NCBI GenBank assembly: GCA_020726505.1
Contig: JAHLEZ010000008.1
Location: 186,001 to 250,000, forward strand
Direction: 5' to 3'
Source of the DNA: Leptodontidium sp. MPI-SDFR-AT-0119
Taxonomy: Eukaryota > Ascomycota > Leotiomycetes > Helotiales > Leptodontidiaceae
Length of the DNA: 64,000 nucleotides
Made by a program: the position numbers and the translations under genes. The number at the start of each line of letters is the position of its first letter. Position 1 is the first letter of the stretch. The notes beneath the pieces were generated by a model, which searched no databases, was not told the origin of the DNA, and saw nothing but the letters and a program-made list of their open reading frames with translations. Shown in pieces: positions 1 through 10,544 of this stretch.

Positions 1-3000
1 TAAATAAGCACAAAAACACCTCTTTTAATAAGTGCTTCGTATTCCGTCCTTCGAGACTACTAAAATAATAGTCTAAGCGCTATAATCTTCCCTTTAGCGC
101 GAAGTCTAATAAATAACTCCCGGTCCCTTATCTCCTTCTTAGTTAAAAACACTTTAGTATTATAATTGTCATTAATAGTTAATAAATCTAAGATGTGTTT
201 CGTAAATGAAATTTCGATAGCGATTTGGGGTAAGTTTAATACTATTTTAGTAGCGTTTCTAATCGAGGATCCTAGATATTACTCATAAATATCCTTTAGT
301 AAGTTTTCTTTTTGTCGTTTAACGCTAAAGGTGTCTATCTTAAAGGGACGAATTGTCGTCGATTAGAACGTACGTATTCTCTTATTTCTTATATTGATCC
401 TATATAATTCTCCCTTAATACCTAAGAAATCGTAAGGTCCTGTCTATCCTTTACCCTCCCGATATACTAAAACTTAATTATTGAGGTAGAGACCGTGAAT
501 ATAAGTGGTTCTAAGGCCGTTTCGTATAGTTAACGTATTATTAACTTTACGCGTAATATAAATTTTCTATACTTCCTTTATAACTTTCTTAATCGTAACC
601 GCACGTTGCTCGACTAACGGATTTGGGGAGTCTAACTCTGTCATTCTAAGGTATGCGCCGAAAACAAGTAATATAGGGATAAGCCTATTAAATCTAACTA
701 TATCGTTCACTGTTTTTACTACTATTTATAATTAGTCTTCGTCGCTTAACTTAAGGTACTCTTTTATAACGATTTCATAGGCACGGCGTAATAGGCGGTA
801 GTATCGCTCCACTTTACTAATTAAATAGTATACCTTAACAAGTACTAGCTTAGGGGTACTACCCATAGATCTAAGTGTACTCCGAAACTCCTCAGAATTG
901 AAATTAGTGCTATAGTCGTACACGACGAAATCCGGAGGTTTAAAGTAAGTGTTAATTTATATTAACTTAAATACGTTAAAGGTAGCCCGAGCCGTAGCGG
1001 AACTAGGGGCCTTTCGGAGTAGTTTCGCCGCACTAAAACCTGTTACCTTATCTACTATATAAAAGGTATATCGTTCTTTAAATATTACGATATTAACGTA
1101 AACTATATAATTAAAGTCGACGTCGTCTTGTAACTTGAAGCGGAACTTATGTGGAGCATCTGCGTGTTTCTAGCAATACTCACATATCTCTTTAACCCTT
1201 AATATAACTTCCGAGTCATACTTATGGCTAGCTTGATCTAGTAAGTGTTATAAACGTCTTACTAAAGGGTGTCCGAAACGCCTATAAAGCCGACGTATTT
1301 CTAGTTCAGTTAGGTGGCATGTATTTATCGTTCTAGTAAAAGTGTCTAGTAATTAACAATATTAATCTAAAAGTAGCTATAAATGCCTATACTTCCGTAT
1401 AATTAAGTGTTTTATGTCGCCCTAAATCAAGACGTTACACAAGTTATTATACTGCGTATTTAGCGCATCTAGTTATTATAAACAAACCAGAAATAAGATA
1501 TCTGTGTCTACGATTTAGAAGTCTATTTCTCTAGTTAGAGTGTTAACTGTAGTAACCCCTAAAGACAGTCGCGAACCGGCACTAAATGTGATCCGGCTCT
1601 GGCCCGCCTAGTTAGTGTCAAACTTGACATCTTGAATTCGCTATAAAGCTCGTAGTTAGTTAATCTCTCTCGTGTTTTTATTAAATGCCCCTATATTAAT
1701 TAATAGTCCTTGAAAAAATCTGTCTATTTATTGCGTTATATAAGCTTCACTAGGAGCGGGTCTCTTGATTTTACTTTCTAAGATATAAGTAGCCTTCCTC
1801 TCCTTAAGTTACCCTATGACTTCTCGTGTATTATATTGTGCCTCACTTACTATAAATATAGTCGTGAAGTTTATAGTGTTATTACTATTATCGTCGTCAG
1901 AACTCTCTAAAGAGTCGTTAATATCTATTAAAGTGTTTAAATCCGCATCTTAGTAACTTCTTAAATAGTATTCGGATATAGTCTAGTTTTAGTCTGAATT
2001 AGGGTTGATCCCCTTAACATAAACTAAATAACTCCTGAAAGTCTTGTCTATAACCTTTACTCCTTTAGCCTTACGCGCCACGAAGTATCTTACCTTAGAC
2101 GCTACCTACTCTTTATCTAAGTGGCGACTACTATAGTAATCTATCTTCTTATAAATAATACAGCTTATATAACTTAGTATAAGCTAGAATTTATCTCCGC
2201 GTTTATTTCTACTTGAAAATTTCATCTTATAATTAAAATAATAAGCCGCCTTATCTACGACATAAGATCAGTGGCGATTCGTATATAATCCGTAGTACTT
2301 GCCTACCCTCGATCCCGAGTCATAAGTCACCTTAACACTAACGGCGGAGCGAAGACTATTTATTAATATAAGAAAAGTAAGAAATGCCTAAAACAAGGCC
2401 ATCTTAAAGAGGGGGTTCCCTGATACTCCCTGTACGAGCTTATCGCGGAGTATCTTATTATTCCGTATATTATTATCTTTTAGGCTAAGTTAAATACTTT
2501 ATAATTCCTTAGCAAAGTTCTCTAATTAAGTTAACACTAGTTTTCCCGTCTAGTAAGGCTCCTCCTAAAATAATAAAAAAGTCAGACTAAACCACCGGCT
2601 AAGGAACTTGTTAGCTCTCTCTTCCGTCTTAAAGTGTTCGTGAGTCGTCCTAATAAGCTTATTAAATAAATACCCCTTATTCTAGAGGTACCGGTAGTAA
2701 TACGAACTAGCTCCGTCTCGTAATATCAACGGAAAAGCTCGGTTCTAAACCTTAGTCTTAACTGATACTCTCTGACATAAGTCGGCGAAGATGTAGAGCT
2801 TCTTATCTAAGTAGTCCTTGTCTCCGCTATATTAGAGTTCCTTAATATATATCTTAGTAAGGTTTACTAACGATTTTGCCTAATCTAGGGTTAATAGATC
2901 TATGACATACTATAACGGCCGAATCGGCTCTATATATAATCCGGTAGTCCTAAGAACCTTAAATAGTAATAATAACCCGTCCTGTGGGTGTATTACTAGC

Positions 3001-4334
3001 GTTAATGTGGGATTTAGTAACGCGTAATCATTTAATCTCTACAAGTGGAGATTACTTAGGAGATCCCTCTTAAGAGTAAATGAGAACTTCTTCTTTAAGA
3101 TTATAAGTAGGAGAATTACATTATATAGATCCTCGACCTCATCTCCTTTAGTAAGGGAGATCTTAAGTGATTTTAATAGTTAAATTGTCTTTGTAAGCTT
3201 TACTCCTGACCTTTCTAAAGAAGTATCTTCCTCCACAGAATAAATAATTACCTCTAGTTAATATTATAGAAACATTAGGGATTGATTTTGTTAAAGTGTT
3301 ATTAGAAATAACGGTAGTAGTCGAGAGAGTAATTCCCGGATATAATTCGGTACTAATTTGGGGTAGTTCCGAATTTGCATCTCTATTTAGTCCTTTAGCC
3401 ACAAATTTTCCTTAACTTACACTGCCTCCGCCAAAGCCTCTGCCGTCCTCGTCCCCCTCTATCGTCGTATAAATACACTAAAGGCTCGTAAGTCGTTCTT
3501 GAGGTATATACGTTCCGTAACCTCAATTAACTTAAACTCCTTTGCCGTCTAACCCTTAAAATACTCCTAAAAGTCCTAGAAAAGGAACTCTCCCTTAATA
3601 CGACCGTTATAGAAGGACTCACAGAACTTCCGCGAGTATACTATCGCATCTCTTATAAAAGTTAAACTAAGATTTAGCGTTTCTCTTAGTATAGCCGTGT
3701 TATTAAATATTTCCGGAGTTAACTCTAGCTCCGGCGTATAGTCTAAAGTATCCGCTATTGTGTTAGATACGATTCGTAAGTAATTTAGTAAGTTCCCGGA
3801 TAAGTTTCTTAAAGGTCTAAAGTTTTGGATTTAAGGATATTAAATTGATAGTCTTCGTAGAGTAACTGTCGTGTTATAATAGCTCTTCTCTAACGTGCAA
3901 TCGTCCTAATCGAGTCTCAAGAGAGAAGTTGCCTTCCCTCCATAATCTAGAAAAGGTAAACTGCCCTTTAAAGAAAATACAGTGAAGTACTCCTTAAGTT
4001 GAAGCCTAGAATCCGCTCTATAGCCTAAGACCTTTTCTATCTATAGTAAGGTTAATAATATAAGCTTGCCACTAATTAGTGTCAGTATAGTACTAATTTA
4101 TATACCACGTCGCATATGTGAATATATTCTAATACGAGTATAGCGACAAAGTAATAAATATATAGTTCAAAATCTGTGTATATTCTAAGAGAGTGCGAGG
4201 AGAGCCAGACTATATACTACGAAACACCACCGAATCTCCACCGGAACCAGTCCGGCTAGGCTCTGACCCCTGACTTTGACCCGCACCACTTTTCCAGACC
4301 GAAGTATGCTTATGCAGGGACCTGTGGACCAACA
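1..4334 (-). mobile_element. Ty1/copia LTR retrotransposon, RIP-degraded, truncated by the left window edge
   Basis: Read on the minus strand, the 5' LTR lies at 4080-4334 and the internal region runs leftwards out of the window. Around 1240-1300 the minus strand reads LYRRFGHPLVRRLYHLL, matching the pre-integrase zinc-binding region of fungal copia elements. It is followed by an integrase core that ends, at 732-923, in YSTNFNSEEFRS and KVERYYRLLRRAYE, the conserved end of the copia integrase. The order LTR, gag region, pre-integrase, integrase identifies copia rather than gypsy. Reverse transcriptase should follow at positions below 700, but too many stops prevent a clear reading. Many in-frame TAG/TAA codons and a very AT-rich composition fit RIP, so the element is dead. 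The 3' LTR is outside the window. Confidence 0.85.
4080..4334 (-). repeat. 5' LTR of the copia element
   Basis: This 255-bp sequence has TG...CA ends in the element's orientation. It closely matches two further copies at 47147-47402 and 57248-57503, with differences that are mainly C/T and G/A. On its outer side it is followed by CAAGG (4335-4339), the presumed 5-bp target duplication, whose partner would lie beyond the window edge. Confidence 0.88.
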
Positions 4335-5620
4335 CAAGGAGTCCATTTCTTACTCTTATAAGCACCTGTAGCTGCCTCTAATCGATAGAACCGTTAATCC
4401 ATTACCCGTTACTAAAGAGAGTCGAGAAGTTAAACGATTAAGAGCTCTCGATCGAGCTTCAGGGTCTTATTCACTAACTCTACCACGTTCGACGTATCAT
4501 AGCCAAATCACGTACCCACGAAGTAAGCTTTCGCCCAGAGCTTTGGCTCTACCAAGAGTAAATATATAGCTACCTCTAAATTAAGAGCTCGTAACTCCTC
4601 GATTAATCCATCGAATCTAGCGATCGAGTTAGCGCGGCAGATACTCTAAAAGAGTAACTTAAGAGTACGCGAATACTTAGTAATAAAGTTATTTATAAGA
4701 TAATAGGCGCAAATCACTCGAATTATCTCACCTCTAAGCTCACTATCTACAGCTAAGAGACCTTTATCTCGATCAGAGATAAATACAGTCGCCTTCTCTT
4801 CGATTTCAAGGATAGCTCGTACGAGATTCTTAAAGAAATATCGCTAAGAGTCCTCGTTCTCGCTCTTAACTACTACCTACACTAATATTAGGGTATTCCT
4901 GTTAGCATCTACACCGACTATAAAGAGTAATTGTTAAATAAATTAACCCTTTAAAAACGTTCCATCTAATACGAAGATTCGACGTATATGCTCCCAGGAA
5001 CCTTTTGACTAATAAGGGCATATAAAACACCACTAGAAACGATTTATACAAGGGCAAATAGTGAGATCGAGGCGAGCTCGCGATGCCTTTACTCTTAAGA
5101 GCTAGAAATATACAGGAAGGAGCTCAAATAAGAGTCAGTGAACTACAAGATCTCCTCCCTAAAGCTCTAATCGCCCAAGCTAATACACCTTATAACTTAC
5201 AACCTCTGCAAATTACACTTAAAGCATACTTTATATCTCCTTAATTAAGGTATTACTCTTAACATTTATATAGCGAGTAATCACCTTCTATACTTATACT
5301 TAACAACTCGCCGCTCCTCCCTTTTTACTAACATCTCTAATACAAGTGTACTAGCGATTTACCGCGTCAATAATAACCTCATTCTCGTTCTTTGGATTTC
5401 GATAAGCGTTTACCTTCTAAGGGCAAGAAGCGTTAATATAACAGTAGCGAGCACGCTTTAAGTCTTTGTAAGGAGTTCTAAAGCTGAATTTATACTTAAT
5501 AGATACGTCACAAATAACCTCAAGAAAATCGTCGAAAGAGATGAAGTAATCGCCCTCTTCTAGAAGCTCTTGAAGCTCGTGAAGGGAGGCCATATTAAAG
5601 AAAGCGTAAGAGAAATACAA
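4335..5620 (-). mobile_element. Mutator-like (MULE) transposase, RIP-degraded, interrupted by the copia element
   Basis: The minus strand at 5417-5620 encodes a MULE N-terminal region: MASLHELQELLEEGDYF, then FDDFLEVICDVSIKYKF, then ARYCYINASCP, the zinc-binding DNA-binding part. Downstream, from about 4995 to 4340, one frame with scattered stops reads RIFVLDGTFLKG, IVGVDANRNTLILV, KSENEDS and VFISDRDKGLLAVDSELRG. These are the first catalytic Asp block, the GVDANR block and the SDRDKGL block of the MULE transposase core. Stops occur where Trp or Gln is expected, as RIP would produce. The frame ends abruptly at 4335, exactly at the copia LTR, so the C-terminal part should resume left of the window. 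Terminal inverted repeats were not identified. Confidence 0.85.
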
Positions 5621-5978
5621 CTCTACAAATACCGCATTACTACTATGAATATAAACTCAATTGTAGTGTGAAACCTCAAGAAGAAGGGTCGACGGTGAGC
5701 TCACCGCTCTCACCGCTAAAGTGGCGATCATAGCTGGGGTTGATAGTATATTAATCTTTTATTAATTGGCTATGTTATATAAATCTTTTTTGGCGGGCGG
5801 TATGGTATTTAAATCTTTATCCTATTAATATACGATATATAAAGATAATAAGAGTTTCTTAAAATCTATAACTAAGTAAAAAAGAAGGCAAGGAGAAAAG
5901 AGCTTTATATATAAAGGGGGAGCGCTATAAGGCTAATTAATCTTGGTAAAGCTCGGTTAACTGGCATACCGGAAATGA
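5621..5978. other. AT-rich spacer, no gene seen
   Basis: The 5' side of the MULE gives way to AT-rich sequence. A short GC-rich block near 5690-5735 repeats ACCGCT-type words and may be part of the MULE terminus, but no matching right-hand end is visible in this window. No open coding signal was found. Confidence 0.4.
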
Positions 5979-6363
5979 GGCTCTTTAGGGTTCACCAAAA
6001 CTCCTCTGGGCGTACTTGCATCTTCGCAAGTCAATGTCGCACCTCTTTTGTCTGATGTGACACCTTCGTCCTCCGGCTCGTCCTTGTTAAAGCTGAACCA
6101 GGCGCCGGTGCAAAACGAACCTTCAGTAGCCTTTCCTACTTCACCAGAATATCCACCTCATCCCACGCTCATCGCCACGAACGCTTCCTCGGCCTGTTCG
6201 ATCTCTTCCTCCCTCATCTGCGCCTCCGCCTCCTCCTCTTCGTCCACCTCCTCCCCTGGCATATCCTCCTCATCAGCTCTTCTACGACAGCCGCCACCAC
6301 ACCAAGATCCTCAAATCGAGTCACATAACAACGTGGTGGAAAGTCAAGCGACCATTAGGCATA

Positions 6364-6460
6364 CTCGTCGGTTTCCTGATTTTTTTTTGAAATATTTACC
6401 GACCTGCGCCAGTAGGTCGGACCCAGCAACTTGGACATCCCAGTAACTTAGACACAGCGA
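6364..6460. repeat. left terminal inverted repeat of the pogo-like element
   Basis: It begins CTCGTCGGTTTCCTGA and ends GACACAGCGA. The reverse complement of 9620-9716 matches it over 97 bp with only a few C/T differences. The preceding TA (6362-6363) is the target duplication. Confidence 0.92.
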
Positions 6461-9400
6461 GACCGACCTAATTAACTACTTTACACAACCAATTCTAGTC
6501 CGTTTGACTTGATTTTTTCATAGAAAGATGCGCCGTAATTGAAATTATAATTACCAAATAAGTGTATTAGGGTTAAGGCTAATTAATAAGGTGTTGTTTA
6601 GAGTTAAATATAGATTTTAAATGAATATTCCGCAGGTCTTAGCGCTACGGGATATCTTGTAGGGCATCGATAAGGGTGCGAATCGTATCTAGATTCCCCC
6701 TCTAACACGTAAAAACGCGATTTATCTTACTTACATACACACTATTTAATCTAGACTACGAACTACGCCTATAATAGCCAAATCTACGCCTTAAATCAAG
6801 TATAGAGGGTCTAAGAGAGGCAAAAAGAAGTCCTCTTTGGATACTAGTATTGCTCGCATACGGAAGAAGCCCAAATATAAGACCCCCGCATATATAAGCT
6901 AGGAGGCTAAGATTCAAGTTACCCTAGAGGCATATGAGAACCCCGACGACACTAATATTATTAGTTTACGTATTACCGCCGGCGTCTTTAGTAGAGTCAG
7001 TTACTCTACTTTAAATCACTGTTATAAGAAGAGAGACAGTTTAAAGAATTTAGCTGAGAATGGCGGCTATAATAAAAAGTTGAATAAAGCTCAAGAGGCG
7101 TCTTTAATATAGTATATTAATATTACTATTAAGAGAGGCTTTCCTATGAAATACGATATAATTGTTGCCGTTGCAACTATAATATTAAGTCTCTCTATAG
7201 AAGTTTTCCAGCGAATTAGACATAATTAGGCCAAAAGATAAGTTAAAAGAATAGACGCCGCTGGCCAATATTATACTTTACGGACTACTCCAATAGACTA
7301 AAAGCGTAAAGATTATATAACAATTAGAGAGATCACTAGTTACTTTCAAAAGTTAACTATAGTAATAGCTAAATACTTAATATATTAAAAAGATATTTTT
7401 AATATAGACGAAATTGGCTTCCATGTTAGGTGTATTAGTAATATAACGGTTATTACGTACAAGAACATCTAAAAGGTACGTTTTCCCGCCTAAAAAGCGC
7501 TTATCTCGATAACTAAGTACGTATTAACTGTTTTTAGGTTTACACTTGTGACCCTACTAACCGCGAATTTATATTAGTCATTAAGTGTATCTCTGCCGCT
7601 GGCTACGCCATTAATTACTACATTATTATACCAAGGACTGTCTACCTAGAGAAGATGTTTAATAACAACTTACTTCTAAGCACGAAGATCTCTTATAGTA
7701 AAAAGGGGGTACTTAAGTAATGAGTTTACATTAGAGTGGCTTAAACACTTTAATCAACAAACCAAAGGCCGCTAATAAGGCCAATGGCGTCTCTTGGTGT
7801 TTGATGGCTATAGGAGCTATATAACCTACGAGTTTATCTCTAAGTGTAAGCAATTAAAGATTATACCTTTCTATTTAATTACTCACTCAATATATACTAT
7901 ATAACTATTAAATATTATATGTTTTCAGACAGAAAAGCATTAATATAGACGAGCAATTGAAGATAGAATTAGAGATGGTTACAACACCTTCACTAAATAC
8001 ACCTTTCTTTAATGCCTTCACCAAATCAGAGCTAAAACCTTTAAGAAAGAGACTATTTAGTTAGCCTTTAGACGTATTGGCATATGGCTATTAAACCCGG
8101 ACGTCATTATTAAAGCTTTTAAGCTTACCTAGGATACTTAAATAAGCGATAAAAACACCGGTGGACGGGTGTACAACTATACCCTAGATAATCCATTTAC
8201 TACAATTCATGTTCTTGTATTTAACGAAGTTATATCACGTTAAGTACCTGCTAGTAATCGCTTTTGGGAGGCCGAAACTACGTTAGACGATGAATACGAC
8301 TATATTCCGTGGATTTATAATAATAGAGCTTTTGACGATGAGCTAAAAGACGATATTCAGCTTCCACAGCTCCTACGTGACGGAAATATCGATATTACAG
8401 ACGATTTGATAGCTCTATTAGCAAGCTCTCATATTAACGAGTTACTTGATATTCAAGATTTAATGGAAATAGTAACTCTAGAGTAACCTTCGTAACTTAG
8501 AAGTATAGAAGACTACGGTAATTACGGCCTTAGAAAGACGACGAAAAATCTACGTTAGTATACGAAAACACTATTCTTTGATATACTATACAGAGCTAAA
8601 GGAATCAACGCACACGCCTAATTCCTAGAAACTTACGAAGATATATTGTCGTCTCCGTTAAAGCGACTCTCTAATAAGAAGTTCCGAAAAGGTAGTATAA
8701 TCAATGCGATATTAGGCGACGCCGCGCGCTAAGAGCTCACTTCAACTATATCAAATAATACCTGGGGCAGTAAATCCCTCGTGCTTAATGACGAAGACGG
8801 TGCTAAGAGAGTTAAACCACGCGGCGGGGGCCGTGTAATCTCCTCTAGCGAAGGGCTGCGAATCATCGGCGACAAGAACGAATCTGCCTAGGAGTCTAAA
8901 CTTACGAAGCTCCGTAGAGAGGCTAATATTACTAGAAATATATTAAAGATAAAGGAAGAGAAGGTTACTAGAGCTTTAACTCGACAACAAAAGAAAAAGG
9001 AAAAGGAGACTGTAAAGGCTTAAAAAAGAATAGAAAAGACACATATTCGGGAGGAGAAAGCTCAGGCTAAAATACAATAAAAGCTCGATAAAGCTACAAA
9101 GAAACAGGCTTTAATTAATACTAAGAAGAAGCCTAGGGGTCAGAAACCAAATACAATTAAAGAGAAAGAGGCTACATAACAAGAAGAGGCTACACAGTAA
9201 GAGCCTATAGTTATGGCCGCATCTCAAAGACTAATTCGTACTAAGAGACTAACACAAAAGGCGATTGAGATACTTAGCGACGACGAGTAAGAGGGTAACA
9301 GTAATATTAAGAGTCTTATAAAGTCAGATTCGTCCGCTAATTCCGATTCCGACGTCAATTTAACTAATAATAGTAGTGGTAGGCCTATAGATTACAATAA

Positions 9401-9619
9401 TTACGATTAAGGAGTGTCTAAGTTAGTGGTCGGATGTGGGATTACATAAGCGAGTGTATCTGAAACCCCCTTTACTTCAATTAATTACAATATATAACAT
9501 AAATCAAATGACGTCATCTAAGTTGTAATTAGTACAGAATTTTATTCCGGATCTAATAGTCCATCCCCGAAGTTAATTATATTAGTAGTAAAAAAGTTAT
9601 TCCTTGATTAAGACGGTAT

Positions 9620-9716
9620 TCGCTGTGTCCAAGTTGCTAGGATGTCCAAGTTACTAGGTCCGACCTACTAGCGCAAGTCGGTAAATATTTCAAAAAAAAA
9701 TCAGGAAACCGACGAG
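9620..9716. repeat. right terminal inverted repeat of the pogo-like element
   Basis: It is the reverse complement of the left repeat, ends CCGACGAG and is followed by TA at 9717-9718. The mismatches with the left end are transitions, as expected if RIP struck both copies independently. Confidence 0.92.
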
Positions 9717-10044
9717 TATCACTAAGAATACCACACACCAGAGAAGCCAACTGCAGCATGTTATCCAACCCCCCCAGAAACAAGAGGAGGCCGGCATACT
9801 ACAAGACGAGTTAGTCAGGACCTCCTCGCCGTCCGCCGAGTCATTATCGCTACCTGATCGGTATCGGAAACGAAAGAGAGAGGAAGAACAAGACAATCTG
9901 CGACAACTGAGGCAAGAAGATATCGGTCATGTGACTGCTGTTGGGGGACTTGGAAAGATACGAAACTATAAACGTGGGGAGCCAGAGACGCTCGTTGTTG
10001 AATCCGTACTTATTCCCTTGCTATTTGAGTCCTCTTATCTTTAA

Positions 10045-10544
10045 CCTGTCTTGCTGCTTTTTACCCCAGATTGCTTGAATTAAAACTGATATTTTGTAGT
10101 ACACGTATCCCGCTTCTTTCGGCAATGAGCTACGTGCTTACCAGAAAATCCTTGCATCAGACATCCTAATTCCCGTCTCACGCTTCTTTGAACAGGTTGT
10201 TTTTGACTTTGACTTTGACATTAACCCCAAACAACTTAACAAATTTACGGAGTAAGTTATTATCTCTTCACAGTTTGCTTCCTTTGCAACTCAATCTAAG
10301 ATTTCATCATCTCTCCTCTCCTTTAGTTCCAATGCAATTCTCTTTTTGAAGCCCTTATATGCTTCATTGCATTACCGTGCTATACATTTCCCTTATTGAA
10401 TTGATGCGCCGGCTCGGCTTATTCACGACAAATGAAGACATTCAGAGTCTTGTTTTCGCAGGCCCCTGCCTTACTCGCCTATCCTCTATTACATCCATTA
10501 CTGTACTACGTCGTACATCTCCTCTATTACCTTAATGCACCTGC
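10045..10544. other. intergenic, no gene seen
   Basis: Normal base composition with short pyrimidine-rich runs. A plus-strand frame at 10432-10659 overlaps the 3' end of the next gene on the opposite strand and shows no family features, so it is not called. No promoter or RNA gene was recognised. Confidence 0.4.

Larger units (their letters stand above)
6364..9716 (+). mobile_element. complete pogo/Fot-like (Tc1-mariner superfamily) DNA transposon, RIP-degraded
   Basis: The element is 3353 bp long, bounded by 97-bp inverted repeats and flanked on both sides by TA, the target duplication of this superfamily. The plus strand encodes a degraded transposase. A CENP-B/HTH-type region lies around 7090-7330, where GFPMKYDIIVAVATIIL is readable. 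The first catalytic Asp block NIDEIGFHVRCIS is near 7400-7440, and the second block LVFDGYRSYITYEFISKCK is near 7795-7855. A basic, lysine-rich tail follows at 8900-9180. Stops replace Trp and Gln codons throughout, so it cannot make transposase. It sits inside a host reading frame. Confidence 0.9.
5979..10044 (+). pseudogene. host reading frame of unknown function, split by a pogo-like transposon
   Basis: The left part is open from 5979 to 6363 and the right part from 9719 to 10044. Deleting the transposon together with one copy of its TA duplication rejoins them in the same frame, giving at least 213 codons from the TTG at 6048 to the TAA at 10042-10044. No in-frame ATG is visible upstream, so the true 5' end may be in another exon or lost. 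The left part is rich in Ser, Pro and Ala with long serine runs. The right part has a basic, charged segment (DRYRKRKREEEQ) that could be a nuclear-localisation signal. Normal base composition contrasts with the transposon inside it. I do not recognise the family; it could be a host gene or part of an older repeat. Confidence 0.6.

Noticed and set aside
6048..6446. A free-standing 132-codon gene
   Set aside because: Its last 28 codons lie inside the transposon's inverted repeat, and it has no ATG; it is the left half of the split frame.
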